From Rhineura floridana (taxonomy: Eukaryota; Chordata; Lepidosauria; Squamata; Rhineuridae), in the NCBI RefSeq assembly GCF_030035675.1, contig NC_084482.1, forward strand, positions 229,220,943 through 229,284,942: 64,000 nt of DNA, given 5' to 3'. Below the pieces are notes generated by a model, which was not told the origin of the DNA, ran no database searches, and saw nothing but the letters and a program-made list of their open reading frames with translations. The position numbers and the translations under genes are program-made. Below are positions 1 through 11,725 of this stretch, piece after piece (the stretch's first letter is position 1; every line of letters starts with the position of its first letter).

Positions 1-2838
1 CTCCTTTCCTAGATCTGTTGACTTTCTGCTAACAGATGGCAAAGAGAAACTTAACTTCTCCTCTCTGGGGTCTCTCTCTCTCTCTCTTTCTGTTTGTTTT
101 GTTTTTCCAGTATTCACGTGTCTTTCCAGTGAACTGTACCTGGCAAAAGACTTAGGAAACTCAAACTTTTAATATGCGTTGTGTTGTTATGTGTTTTCCT
201 GTCTGAATCCTTTTGATTATATTTTTTTCCCACCAATAATGAGAATACTCAGTTCCAGGTACAAAGTTGCTAAATTGATAGTTGCAACACAATATCTTGG
301 TTTTTGTTACTTTTGTTCAGAAGTCACTCATCATCTGTGGCCATGAATATGTTTTATTTTTATGTTTTCTTTCCTGCGCTGAAGTGTTTTCTCCCCAAGG
401 AACGTTTTCTTTCTGCGTGTGTATCACAGAAGATTTTTATTTTTGAGGCATGTTGGACTCGATCTTTGAATTGCTCCAGGACCAGGACACGATATGCAAC
501 TGGCATGCTATTTTCCTGCATTGCTGCAATAACAGTATAGGGTCCTACTTCATTCTACCCAACCACAAAACTACTTTCGGGCCTATTTTGGCCAGCAACC
601 TGAAACGGACACCTTGTGCGAGTTTGCAATCTTTTCATACAGTCACTCGGGGGGAGGGGGGAATGAAGATTCTTTTCATTATTCCAGTTTCTTTGTCTAG
701 CATCAGCAAAAGACACACAAGTTCAGTTACAGCTTCCTCTGAACATAAACAGGATGAACTGTGTGCAAGCCATCCCACAGTACGCTTCAAGACCATGATA
801 TTTGTTTTATTTCCATTGTAACATTGAATGTAATTATTTATGCATTGTCCTTTAAGAATGTGTTGTTGTTGTTGTTTTCCTTTCATAATTTATATGTTAT
901 GGCTGTTTTGTTCTTTAGATGTTTTTACTTTTCAAATCCTTCTGAGTGATTCTGTAATAGGGGTTTACTGAATTTGGCTACTTCAGATGTGAGGTTCATC
1001 AATGTGAAGTTTTGGCCCATTTGTTTACTTTCTCACTCTGTTATTACAATGATTAGGAATAGGTAACAATTAATGTAAATGGATGACAACACCATAGGAA
1101 TTTAGGATTAGTTTGTGAAAATGATAGTTTGGAATCATATCAAGATTGCTTTTCTTTCAAAATGTTTATTGTATTTTTGCTCTTTCATGCTAAGTATTGA
1201 ATCAAGTTCAACTAGTGTATATTATGGATATGGGTGCATGGGCCTTAGAACATGTTGTGATTATGTTGTTATTGATAAGTATTATATACAAACTATGCTA
1301 ACATATATCAGTAGATGCCTTTGTGGTATTAAGGAATAGTAGGATGTGATTTTTCATTTAAAGTCCCTGTATGGACCCTCCAGAAAAAAATTAGTTAATC
1401 CAGATTTGTTTAATCACCTCAAACCCACAAATCCCCAGCTTTGGTCATGGCCTAGCTGCTCCAGAAGTTACTTTCTCATACTATGTACAGAAACAATTAG
1501 AAGCAGTTAAAAATGGGAGAGCAAGCTACACTCTAGGTAGCACCTGATTGCCATACAGTCACTTACATTATAGATAAGCACTCACAGCTTTAGGCACATG
1601 AATGATTTTGAATTCCCTGTTTGGCTGGGGTAAGGATGCCAAAGGAGGTTTAACCCTTATAATGCACCCCATTGTGGTGATTTTAATGTTTCAAACAATT
1701 CTGATCTTTGCCTCATTAGCCCTTGTAATGTGTTTCCATCTCATATGGCACAGTTACACCCTGGAAGTCAGCATTGGAGCCCGGGAGCAGATCTGTGAAA
1801 GGATGGCTGTGTATATCTGCCTTCTAGCTATAAAGAGGGGGAGTGGTACGGCTTGGCTAACCCCATTTTGGTTCAAGTGGAATCTAGGAGGTGCAAAAGC
1901 CAAGAGCTACAACTCTCACCCCAACTCACACACACCCCCACCTGATGGAATGGCTGGTGATGCGTTCTAGAGGTTTTGTGCAAAGGAAAACAAGGGCAGA
2001 ATTAGACGCTGTTGCAAAAATGTTATCTTATTCCTTGGCGGATACACCCCACCCACAGTGAATCTCATTGTTCGTTAGAAAGAGCTTTAGTGATTTAGCG
2101 TCAATTAGAAGCACACATGCAGATACACACATACATTTACCCTACATGCCAGAGCAGCTGAGGCCTCTGAAATGGGATACACGTGGTGCTCACCTTACTT
2201 TTGATCATGGCATGATGGACCTCACTACCTCAGACCAATGCCTGGCCCCCTTTCTCCTTAACCTTAAGTTTAGGTAAACTCCCTTTGTCCACAAGCAGTT
2301 AAATTCAGCTGGCTGATTGAGTTAAATGGAGTTTACTGATTGAAAGCACGATGGAACTCTGATGGAACAGGAGGGGGAGCACAGCAGCTCTAGGTTTCGT
2401 TTCCTTTCCTGGGAACTTAGCCCTAAAGATGCCTCCCAGTCCACAACAATGTTTTGAGAAGATAAGCATTCTGCTGTCTCCGATTGTTTTATTTTCTCAA
2501 CTGTCCTGTACTTTATTATCAGCCTTGCACATAATCAGAGGCTTGCACTGTTTCTGAATTCTCTTTGTATACTCCCTTAGAAAAGCAGTAATAGGATCAT
2601 ATTTTTATGGGAATTTCTGGTATTGTTCTTTTTTTGCTATATAAAATGCCTACCCAATTTATTATCTTTTTTTCTTCTTCTTTTGGGAATCAGTGTCTAA
2701 GGAGGCCCCCTTTCCCAAGCGAAGTTCTCCTCCAAAGCCGACCTTTTACTTCTCTAAGTGACACCAAATGGTTAGGACACAATGATGCAGCTATAATTTA
2801 AACAAGCCCTGTTTTAATTTTGCTGCAAATGGGGGAAT
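1..2838. other. Unassigned AT-rich non-coding stretch
   Basis: I recognise no gene, domain or repeat family here on either strand. Open frames are short and have no family motifs. A CT microsatellite lies at about 67-90. Near 2665-2692 a pyrimidine-rich tract ends in CAG and is followed by about 20 codons to a stop, which could be a chance splice-acceptor look-alike or the last part of an old element ending at the LTR-like block that follows. Confidence 0.5.
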
Positions 2839-3494
2839 TGTTAGGAATATTTTATTGCTAGGCCCCAAAAGTTGTTCAGAGATGCTAAGTTGTAGTCAGA
2901 GCTAGTTCCGTCTCTTCCCGTGAGAAATAACACCCAGAGACGCCTCTCTGGCTATCACATCTTGGAAAGAAGATAAAATGTATCCCAGTTGGATTGTTGA
3001 TATTTTCTCTTGTCTTGCTTCATTTTTCATAACCTGCGCATTGTAGCAACTCAGCACAAAGTGTTCCCAAACACGTTGCTAGAATTGTATCCTCAGTTCT
3101 TACGTTATATTGCTGAGTAGATAACTTTCACAAGCCTATCTTTATCTCTTAATGATGTCAATCTAACTCTCTTCCTCGCGTTCCTCAGTTCTTATCGGAG
3201 ACAAGTTTTCTTTTGATTGACAAGTGTATGAATTCCTTATCAATCCCTCGCTTTTTAAGAAATGTAACAAAGAAGATGTGCTTGCTTTATCTCTGTAACA
3301 CTGTGTTCTCTTTTGTTATGATTTTAATAATAGTATACTTTGTTTTACTTATGACTCTATATAATGAGGCTTCACTTAATAAATGATGCTCTCTATCCTG
3401 GCAGACTGATGTCTGTCTACTTAGAGACCCCTTCTTGATCAAGTTGTGTGTCTATTTTATGTTTTATGTTTGGTATCTGGCTGGACCACTGACA
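2839..3494 (+). repeat. LTR-like block (candidate solo or 3' LTR)
   Basis: The block starts TGTTAGG and ends CTGACA, so it has TG...CA ends. It is preceded by a purine tract (AAATGGGGGAA) that would suit a polypurine tract. An AATAAA signal sits near 3379, about 115 bases before the right end. No partner LTR or target-site duplication was found in the window, so the boundaries are tentative. It is a fossil and the family is not recognised. Confidence 0.35.
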
Positions 3495-3590
3495 GGTGAA
3501 TTCAATCACTAAAGCTTGCACTCTTATCCAGAGATGAGGAGTGTTAGCTTGCCCCTTCTAGGAAAGGGGGTCTTCAATTTGAACCCAACA

Positions 3591-3790
3591 CAGACCCATG
3601 CTTGTTGACCAGCAGAATTAGTAAAGGCAGAACAATGGATCATGTTGTCAATAGAATAGTTACAGGAAGCATGAAAATCATGATAATGTTGGTAGAAATT
3701 GGGATTCTGTGTGTGGTTATAATGGAGAATTTTATATATCCACACATATAAACATAGAAGGCATATGTTTATGAAATATAATAAAATCAC
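3591..3790 (-). pseudogene. Retroviral env fossil, SU N-terminal fragment (copy 1)
   Basis: On the minus strand this encodes a hydrophobic signal-peptide-like leader followed by a Cys- and Asn-rich stretch, nearly identical to the first part of the env fossils at 41860 and 57105. Only the N-terminal part is present, because similarity to the other copies stops at about 3591, the edge of this duplication copy. It is a broken endogenous-retrovirus remnant. Confidence 0.6.
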
Positions 3791-4186
3791 AAGGAACTAA
3801 GCAAAAAGGCCCACAGTCCTATGAGACCCTAAAATCTAGTCTCATAGAGAAACAAGTTCAGCTTGAACTCCTCAACTCATGAAATGAAGCAAACAGGCCT
3901 GTGTGTGTGGTTAACTTTAATTAATGAGTATATTGTTTGGAAGCAAATGAACATGTAACTCATGATTGATATTTTAAAACGTTTGATCCTGAGAAATTAA
4001 TTATTAGTGAAATACTGGGCAATCATATATTTTATTCTTGATTTTGTAGAGCTATGGCTCCGACTAGTGGAAAACTTTGTAACTTTACTAAAGTAGGAAT
4101 GAGAGAAACTTTGTGTTTTAACTCTCATTTTTCAGATGTCCCAGTGTGTTTAATTTCTGTCTTGATAGGTAGAATACAAACTTTGT

Positions 4187-4272
4187 CAGTGGGTTTTCAT
4201 GGTAAAAGGTATTCTGAAGTAGTTTGCCTTTTCTATTCCTCTGAGGCTGAGAGATAGTGGCTGGCTGGCCCT
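4187..4272 (-). mobile_element. SINE 3' remnant with BovB-like tail
   Basis: The stretch reads as the reverse complement of the 3' half of the tRNA-headed SINE seen whole at 63350-63572 (GGTTTTCATGG, GGTATTC, CCTCTGAGGCTG, TGGCTGGCCC). It is strongly diverged and has no tRNA-like head. The same remnant is at about 42257-42342 and 57500-57583, so it predates the duplication. Confidence 0.55.
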
Positions 4273-4547
4273 CAGTAGTTTTAGGAAAGGCAGACAAGGC
4301 TCCCCCTTGCCTGCACCCTGGTCCCGGGCTGCATATCCCACCCCACCTCACCCTAGAGGGCCCTGCCTCAGTCTTCAATGGGATAAGGTGGGGAGGTGGG
4401 AGAGTGGGTGGCGGGCGTCATTGTCCCTGGCCACCTCGACTCATCCCCCGTGGTTGGGTTTGTCCACCACACGTATTCCCCAGAGGAATAATGTCTGTCC
4501 CGCCCTCTCCTTCACTGCCTCGGCATTTTCACCACTCAAAGTCACCA

Positions 4548-4619
4548 TCATGTGTTGTAAGCCGCCCAGAGAGCTTCAGCTATGGGGCGGTATACAAATG
4601 TAATAAATAAATAAATAAT
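4548..4619 (+). mobile_element. L2-type LINE 3' tail
   Basis: It ends with a GCCGCCC...GGGGCGGTATACAAATG segment followed by (AATA)n, like the 3' end of the L2 element at 45645-47589. It carries no coding sequence. It is repeated at about 42618-42689 and 57861-57931. Confidence 0.55.
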
Positions 4620-4689
4620 GGCCAATGTACCCGAACATATCATTTCAAGGGGGTTCCCTTTGTCATGAAAACCTGAATTTAAGATGGTT

Positions 4690-5303
4690 GTGTAGCAAAG
4701 AATTGTAGGGTTTAATTTGTTAATGCGGGATCTTAACAGGTTAACATTTGGCTTCTGTATTAGAGCTCTGAGTTGGCAGTTTTATTTCCCAGCTGTGGGT
4801 AAGCAGAGCCCCATCCTAACATTCCCTTATCCATAGAAGCCGGGCTCCATCAAGGTCATAAAGCCCTTGAAGTTTTAGGGAGGATGTTCCATTTGGCCAG
4901 GAGACTGATGGGCCCTTTTTCCATGAAGAAATTTCCTGATTGGTTAATTGGAATCAGCCTGTTGCTGGGCAGCTTCACATAAGTATGGAGCTCAAACCTT
5001 GGCTTTCGTTCCTCTCCTGGGTCCCATCATGCCTACTTGATGCTGCCAGTTGAGCTTCCATTTTGCATCGACTCTCCTACCTGTTCCTCTCTCTGAGGAG
5101 AGGGGGCTGTGCAACTGTCTACCTGTGTGTAAGGAGAGACTAGGCTACATAGCTTTCTTGTTTTTCTGCTGTGACTGAACTCTCTGTATCTTACCTTGCT
5201 CCTTTTGTGTGTGCATATTAAGGAACAATTTTGCTGCTGTGACTGTGCACCTCTTTCATTCTTTAATAAAGTTACTTCTATTTCCCAGTGTGTGTTCATT
5301 TCA
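4690..5303 (+). repeat. LTR-like block inside the duplicated tail (copy 1)
   Basis: The block runs from TGTGTAGCAAAG to TTCATTTCA. It has a TATA-like CATAAGTATGG near 4978 and an AATAAA signal near 5264 shortly before a GT-rich stretch, the order expected of U3-R-U5. No target-site duplication could be fixed and no internal retroviral region adjoins it. Matching copies lie at about 42761-43373 and 58004-58616. It is a fossil of unknown family. Confidence 0.35.
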
Positions 5304-6880
5304 GGAGAAGGTTAGCCCTAAACTAGTACCTTGGCCACTGAGCATGACTATTGTGTCAATTGGGCATTAAAGGCTTAAAGGCTCCAGGGCAAGAAGTGTC
5401 TGTTTGGCTCTTGCCATTTGGGAATCCTTGGCAGTTTTCTGGGCTCTGAGCTTCCCCTTGGCTCAGGGTGGTTAACGAGTTTAAGGGGTGGTGGCAGTCT
5501 ACCTTACACTACAGGGCTGTTGTGAGCATGCACAGCCTTAGCAGGGAAGGATATTTTGCCAGGATCATTTGCCCTGGGTGGGGAATTGGCTCCTGGGATG
5601 AGGGAGGGGTCCAGGGACTGGCACCCCTCCATCACACCCTACTTTCACATAATACAAAGACTGAAATCAAACCAGAGCTTCTTGAAAAGGGGACTCCCTT
5701 CTCGGGGCTGTGTAGTTCCAAGGTTGCAAAGATGTCATCTCATCTCCTGCACACAAGGGGTCAGCATGTCACAGAACACGTCGGAACATTGCTAATAAAT
5801 ATTATATTTTAATGGAATTGATTTTCTTGTTATGGCTGCACCTCCGTGATCCTGAAGCGTGTATCGGCCAGGATTCAGATCTTTCTCACAATTGGAAAGA
5901 CTAACCTAATGTTTCACAGGTATGCTTTCCTAGAGGTCATGTGACAATTACTTGAACCAAATGGTTTTTTCAGAGCACCCTTTTATGTGCCAGGACTGGA
6001 GTCATTTGCCAAAAATCTAAGATGATTTTAGAAAGAAGAGATAGAACTGGGAATGCAGAAAGGAAATCAACTGGGAAACCTGATGTCTTGCAAAGATGTT
6101 GTCTTTTTTTTAATAGACCAAAATAAGTATTTATGCCAGTTATTAAACTGGAAACAAACATGTCAGTAAAATAAACAGGAAATCAAACTGTCCATGTGTA
6201 AAACCTAAACAGACCGTACGTTATTAAACCAGAAATATGAATTTAAATAAAAACAGAAACTGTTCAGAAACCTAAATGGGATATCTGTTGTTGATAAAAA
6301 AAAATATGCAAGGCCAGCCCTAGAAAAAAGATTGCACCCTGGCTGAGGAGTGCCTTCAGTGCCCCATCCCCAGCGGTCAGTTTCGCAGGGCCACTCAGAG
6401 GGTTTATGGGGCCCAGAGCATGCATGAGGTTGAGGACTCTGCTGCCACCCCTCCAAGGACTTAGTCACATTTTTACAAAGCTGGGGGCCCCACACGAGAA
6501 TTACTGCATGCACGGGCTACACATGAGAATTTTCACCCGCAGCTCTTCCTGGCCCTTGGAGCAGGCAGGATGAGAGGCATGCTTTCTTTTCTTACATTGG
6601 GAATGAGGGAACAGGGATCAGGTTCTGCTTCTCCTGAGCACCTTCAAACTCCAGACCCCTTCTGGCAGAGCTTCTTCCTGCTTCCTGGGATTCAGCCTCA
6701 CAGGTTGTCTGCTGCTGGCCTCCTCCACTCCTTACTCTCTTGGGATTCCTCCCTCAAGCCTGGCCTCCCACCACTCCTATGCCTTTCCCTGGGGTAACTG
6801 GGGTGCCAAACTGTCCAGAGGAATTTCTGGGCCCAGTCCACAGTATGTGGATCACCCCCTCTGCTGCACTCACAGACAAT

Positions 6881-7551
6881 GGCACAAATGTACATGCCCT
6901 TCACGTCATGAGCAAATGTGCACCCAGGGGGGAGGAGAGCCCAAAGATCAATCGGGGGTCACACACAAGTAACAAGATGCCCGACAAATACAGTATCAAA
7001 CAGGTGAAGCTTTCCCCATAATTTTAGTTCTGGACTAGAAAAGGCTTATCTGCCTGCCACTCAGCTGTTAAAGGCATGAGAGCCCTGCTCTCCTTCAGCG
7101 CCAACCGGAACCCATGCAAAGAGCTCCAATTTCATGAGCTATAAATGAGTTCTGTATTGTTTTGTATCTTAGCTGTGGGAATCTTTTATCCTCTTGAAAT
7201 GGTAACCCCGGGACCTCCTGGTGAAGTGTGGATAAGAAACACTCGTGAGAATTCTGCTTTCAGGCTACCATCTTCAAGCACACTTAGGAAGCAGCAGAAT
7301 TCAACCCGCTCATATCTTTATTGAGCGTTTGTTCTGATTTCTTCATGGGCGGGTAATGCGACCACAAGGGAGCATTCTTCCTGATTTGTTTGCAGGATGT
7401 TCGCAGGTCTTAGGAGTGCACTGTTGGTGCTCACCACGTAACATGAGAGTCCCAGAAGGAAGGCATTAGGCAGGAAATCTGTCTCTGCCTGGAATCTGTC
7501 ACTTCAGATTGCAGGAGGTTTGTAGCAGAGGGGGATGTTTCTCCATACAAA
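6881..7551 (+). repeat. P block, copy 1
   Basis: This non-coding sequence is found four times in the window: here, 28312-29105, 44940-45342 continuing at 49727, and 62732-63340. It marks the joint between duplication units. No gene or promoter motif stands out in it. Copies 1 and 4 carry a SINE at the same place on the right; copies 2 and 3 do not. Confidence 0.8.
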
Positions 7552-7554
7552 AAA

Positions 7555-7695
7555 AATGAAATGGACTGCCTTCAAGTCTATCCCGATTCATGCTGACCCT
7601 CTGAATAGGGTTTTCCTAGTAAGTGGTATTCAGAGGTGGTTTCCCATTGCCTCCCTCTGAGGTTGCGAGGCAGTGACTGGCCCAAGGTCACCCAG
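7555..7695 (-). mobile_element. BovB-tailed tRNA SINE, 3' part
   Basis: This is the reverse complement of the 3' half of the SINE at 63350-63572, with the same GGGTTTTCCTAGTAAG and CCTCTGAGG landmarks. It stops at about 7695, where L2 sequence begins, so the tRNA-like head is missing. Confidence 0.7.
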
Positions 7696-8325
7696 TGAGC
7701 TCCTGGAGGTTATCAGTGTGTGGACAACAGTGGTCAGGCTATCCTGGTCCAAAAATGGCCACAGCTTTATTACCAGCCGGAGCTGGTAAAAGGCAGGCAA
7801 CTGATCAATTATCCAAATTCGGGAACCACCAACCCACAGCGCCTCTGTCTTGCTCAGATTCAGGCTCAGTTTATTGGCTCTCATCCAGCCCACCACTGAG
7901 TCCAGGCACCAGTCCTGGACCTCTCCTGTTTCAGATGTTACAAAGAAACAGAGCTGGGTATCATCAGCATACTGCTGACACTTTGCCCCAAATCTCTTGA
8001 TGACCACTCCCAAGGGCTTCATATAGGTGTTAAACAGCATGGGGGACAAGATGATACCCTGCCACACCCCACAGCACAACTACCAGGGGCCGAAAGAAAT
8101 CACCCAGTGCTATTCCCTGAAAACGACCCTGGAGATAGGATTTGAACCACTGTAAAACATTGCCTCCCATACCCATCTCACAAAGTCAGCCCAGAAGGAT
8201 ATCATGGTCAATGGTATCAAAAGCCGCTGAGAGATCAACTAAATATATCAGGGTCATATTTCCCCTGTCCTTCTCCCAGTAAACGTCATCCTTCAGGGCA
8301 ACCAAGACTTATTCAGTCCCATAAC
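7696..8325 (-). mobile_element. L2 LINE fragment, reverse-transcriptase region
   Basis: On the minus strand the fragment encodes pieces of an L2 reverse transcriptase. It begins with a decayed AAFDTIDH motif near 8220, then an LSPMLFN block near 8040 and a YADDTQL catalytic motif near 7960. The 149-residue open stretch at 8079-7630 covers only the palm and part of the thumb. The N-terminal endonuclease, the 5' part and the 3' end are missing, and the reading frame is broken. It is an old dead copy, more diverged than the L2 at 45645-47589. Confidence 0.75.
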
Positions 8326-8870
8326 TAGGTATTGAAAATAAAACTGCTGCTATCATAATGCAGTTGTCTAAATCTATGGTGCAGCTGCATTTGGAATACT
8401 GTGTGCAACTCTAGTCACCTCACCTTAAAAGGATATTGTAGAGCTGGAAAAGGTTCAGAAAAGGGCAACCAAAATGACTCCCCTATGAGCAAAGGCTGCA
8501 GCTTTGAGGCCTTTTTAGTTTAGAGAAAAGGTGAGTAAGAGGTAACATGATAGAAGTGTATAAAATTATGCATGGCAGTGAGAAAGTTTTTCTCCATCTC
8601 TCGTAACACTAGAACTCACGAAAATCCAATGAAGCTGAATGTTGGAAGATTCAGAACTGACAAAAGAAAGTCCTTCACACAGCACATAGTTAAACTATTC
8701 AATTCGCTCCCACAAGAGGCCACCAACTTGGATGGCTTTAAAGAGGATTGGACAAATGCCAGTTACCGGAAGCCGCAGGAGGGGAAAGTGCTCTTGCGCT
8801 GGGTCCTGCTTGTGGGCTTCCCATAATGGGCAACTGCTGAGCGGTCCTGTTTAAAACAGACAAGCACACA
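8326..8870 (+). mobile_element. Old CR1 LINE 3' fragment
   Basis: This encodes the end of CR1 ORF2. It matches the C-terminal part of the younger CR1 at 48990-49560 (KTADIIM-like, LEKVQKRAT-like and NVGRFRTDKRK blocks) but is clearly more diverged. The 84-residue frame at 8572-8826 is the last coding piece. It ends before a full CR1 tail. It abuts the L2 fragment on its left, and the two were probably separate insertions. Confidence 0.75.
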
Positions 8871-9339
8871 GAAAAAACAGACGTGCTCAAATACATAACC
8901 TGAGAGGAATTTTCATTGAACTCAATAGGGCTTGCTCCCAAGTATGTTTGATGCTGCCCATCCTCTGGTCTCCTCTCCCAGCTGCCGCCACCTTGGGAGT
9001 GGGCCCTGCCTTCCCCCCCAACTCCCTTCTCTGGCTAGGCAAATTCCTCCAGCCCCGAATCCTGCGTTATATTTCCTTTCCTGTTTTGTTTGGGGGGGGG
9101 AGGCTGCAAAGCCACTTTGCTCTCCTTTGCTAAAAGGAGGGGAGGGGAAGGGGGCTGGCCAGAAAGTCCGTTTTCCTCCTGCTTTGTTGCCCCTTTAGGG
9201 CGCCGGACTCTCTTTCTTTAACCCTCACTCTGCTGCCTCTCCCCACCTCCGAGGAGATCCTCAAGGGAAGAAGATGTGACTTTGCTAAAAGAGATGGAGA
9301 AGGAGCCACGGGACAGGATTATAGTGGAGATAGCCCTCC
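8871..9339. other. Non-coding, C-rich; short squamate repeat
   Basis: I see no gene. At 8913-8947 there is an ATTGAACTCAATAGGGCTT-type segment, a motif also found twice at about 26390-26470. The rest is C- and G-rich with short pyrimidine runs, and nothing identifiable. Confidence 0.4.
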
Positions 9340-9455
9340 GGATGTTGCTAGACTACCGCTCCCATAATCATCTCTAAGGATTGGCTACGTTGGTGAGGAG
9401 GGTGGGCTAATGGGAATTGGAGCCCCACAACAGCTGGAGGGCTACATACGCTCCA
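9340..9455. repeat. Palindromic MITE-like repeat
   Basis: The left arm (CCCTCCGGATGTTGCTAGAC) and the right arm (CAACAGCTGGAGGG) are imperfect reverse complements with a spacer of about 70 bases, which makes a hairpin-prone element. No coding sequence. It resembles the palindromic repeats common in reptile genomes, but I cannot name the family. Confidence 0.45.
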
Positions 9456-9542
9456 CTCCTGGTACAGCCAATCCTGGGATAGTTGTATTAACTAAAGGGC
9501 TTACTCATGGCTTCCTGTGTTGATGTGCAACCGTTCAGGAAA

Positions 9543-10141
9543 TGACTGTAGCTCAGTGGCAGAGCATCTGAAGGTCATCCTTGGCATCTCCAGCTGAAAG
9601 GATCTCATGTAACAGGTGATGGGAAAATCCTCTCTCAGAAACCCTCGGGAGACACTTCTGGTCAGAGGATCCATTTGCTGGATTGTCACCTTGTAGTGGT
9701 GAGTGGGCTTGCGCATTCCAATGAACCCTGTGAGTGATGCCATCGGGAGTCATGTACTCACCCATGGGGGTAAGGTCAAGGGAGAGGAACCAGACAAAGA
9801 ACAATCCAAGTATGTCCTCAATGGCAGAACAGGCAGAGGATAACAATGTGTATGTTAAATGGCTGTGAAGGTGGATGAAGGCTGCAGCAGATAAAGGACT
9901 TCCAATCGTCGTGGTACCCGTGCCATTGGATCAAAGCCTTTTTCTGTCAAAATTGTGTGTTGATTGTTGTGTGCCGATCTCCCCACATAAAACAAATTCA
10001 CGCACAGGCGTCTTCCAACCAACCTTATTTTGAAAGACAATCTTACTTGGTCATGAGTGATAGTCAGCAGTAGGTCAGAGGAGATGGTACTTGACTAGAT
10101 GAGTCAGTGGCCTAACTCAGGATAAAGCAGCTCCATATGTT
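9543..10141 (+). mobile_element. tRNA-headed SINE with CR1-like tail, split by another insertion
   Basis: The head has an A-box-like TAGCTCAGTGGCAGAGCATCT and a CATCTCCAGCTG segment, the same as the SINE at 18472. The tail at 10051-10141 ends in AAGCAGCTCCATATGTTC. About 380 bases of unrelated sequence (9669-10050) lie between the two parts. The tRNA-like head is an internal pol III promoter remnant, not a tRNA gene, because no cloverleaf can be completed. Confidence 0.55.
9669..10050 (+). mobile_element. Unidentified insertion within a SINE
   Basis: This block separates the head and tail of a SINE, so it is probably an insertion. It has a TGTCACCTTGTAGTGGTGAG start and no open frame of note. 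The wording recalls 5' regions of RTE-type LINEs, but I cannot place it firmly. Confidence 0.3.
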
Positions 10142-10302
10142 CAACTTTCACATCCCACCGTATTGAAATATACGGGGCTGGTTTGGACATAATGCGAAAC
10201 CATGGTTTACTATTATGTGAATAAACATAATGTGTTGTTGTTGCTGCTGCTGTTATGTGCCTTCAAGTCTATTATGACTTATGGCGACCATATGAATCAG
10301 TG

Positions 10303-10492
10303 GTGAGCCAGTGTGGTGTAGTGGTTAAGGTGCTGGACTATGACCTGGGACACCAGGGTTCGATTCCACACATAGCCATGAAGCTCACTGGGTAACCTTG
10401 GGCCAGTCACTGCCTCTCAGCCTCAGAGGAAGGCAATGGAAAATCACTTCATTGGGTCATCATAAGTGGGATTCGACTTCAAGGCAGTACAC
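10303..10492 (+). mobile_element. Complete tRNA-derived SINE with BovB-like tail
   Basis: The SINE begins with an A-box-like GTGTGGTGTAGTGGTTAAGG and has a B-box GGTTCGATTCC. The body ends in a BovB-like GACTTCAAGGCAGTACAC tail. A perfect 11-base target-site duplication (ATGAATCAGTG) lies at 10292-10302 and 10493-10503 in BovB sequence. It is an intact short element in the style of the squamate (Sauria/Squam1-type) SINEs. Confidence 0.8.
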
Positions 10493-11127
10493 ATGAATCA
10501 GTGACCTCCAAGAGCATCTGCCGTGAACCACCCTGTTCAGATCTTGTAAGTTCAGATCTGTGGCTTCCTTTATGGAATCAATCCATCTCTTGTTTGGCCT
10601 TCCTCTTTTTCTACTCCCTTCTGTTTGTTATTATCTTTTCTAGTGAATCCTGTCTTCTCATGATGTGTCCAAAGTATGATAACCTGTTCCATCATTTTAG
10701 CCAACTTTCACATCCATGCATAGAGATCGGGAATACCATGGACCTTGGTGTTCAGTGATACATCTTTGTATTTGAGGACCTTTCCTAGTTCTCTCACAGC
10801 TGCCCTCCCCAGTCCTAGCCTTCTTCTGATTTCTTTACTATTGTCTCTATTTTGGTTAATGACTGTCCCAAGGTATTGATAATCCTTGACAAGTTCAATG
10901 TCCTCATTGTCAGCTATAAATTTACATAAATCTTCTGTTGTCGTTACTTTCAGGGCTATAGAGTCGGTACGCCAGACCTTCGACTCTGACTCCTCTATTT
11001 TTCTACTGTCCAACTCTGACTCCACCCAAAATTGCTTCCAACTCCACAGCCCTGGAAAGGGCTGTAAATGTCTTCTTAAATTGGAAGCTCTCATAGGAGC
11101 ATTTTTATCGCTGCCTGAATATGCACT

Positions 11128-11640
11128 TGCACCTCTTTCTTGGGTCCTATGGGGCTCATTGAAACGAATACTGCAAACACAATTACAATGTTTGTTTTAT
11201 ATATATATTTAAACAATAACTGAAGGGAACATAACACCATGTATGCCAACAGAATATATCATATATCTTCTTAACATAATAATTCCCAAAGTCCAATGCA
11301 TTCAGCAAGACATAATTGAAGAAGTTGCTTGCAGAAAGTCCAGTAGAGAAAATTCGGAAATTTCCAATTGCAAACTTCAAAGCCCTAAATAAAATATAAT
11401 TTAAATTCAAATACATAAAGCCACAAAAGAATTAATTTACTCTTCCCTCCCCTTTTCATACATAATTGTAAAACCCCATTACCTAATTCAAGGTGACAAG
11501 GGCCTAGTCCTTACTCCCTGGCATTAACAGCTCCTTTTCTCTTCAGCTTCCTCACGGTTTGTACTCAACTCCTTAATACAATCCTTCCATAAGGTTTCTC
11601 CACCCACTGGACCAAACCAATATAACCCATAGGGGTTACA
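11128..11640 (-). repeat. Gypsy 3' LTR
   Basis: 513 bases with TG...CA ends when read on the minus strand (TGTAACCCC start). It is near-identical to the LTR at 17430-17946. It follows a purine-rich tract (GTGGGGGAGAA) on the element's strand. Confidence 0.9.
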
Positions 11641-11725
11641 TTCTCCCCCACTAAAACTCTGTCAACCCGACAGTTACTCAATTATAGCGCAACTAGAGCT
11701 AACTTTATATTATATATTTACATGA

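Larger units (their letters stand above)
3591..6880 (+). repeat. Segmental duplication, unit tail copy 1
   Basis: This block is nearly collinear with 41661-44945 and 56906-60119, offset by about 38,070 from the first and about 53,310 from the second. Differences are scattered substitutions and small indels. It holds an env-fossil fragment, an old SINE remnant, an L2-type tail, an LTR-like block and then non-coding sequence with no recognisable gene. The rest of the unit (finger gene) is absent to its left, so this is a partial unit. Confidence 0.85.

Noticed and set aside
2607-2801. Short frame before the LTR-like block as the end of an env gene
   Set aside because: No envelope motif such as a CX6CC or a clear membrane anchor with flanking features, so it is not supported.
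4257-4610. Open frames of about 100 residues repeated at 42327 and 57570
   Set aside because: Pro- and Gly-rich, not kept at the same length in the three copies, and overlapping a SINE remnant and an L2 tail.
11183-11416. Identical small open frames in both Gypsy LTRs (also 17381-17722)
   Set aside because: LTR sequence, repeated because the LTRs are repeats. No known protein.
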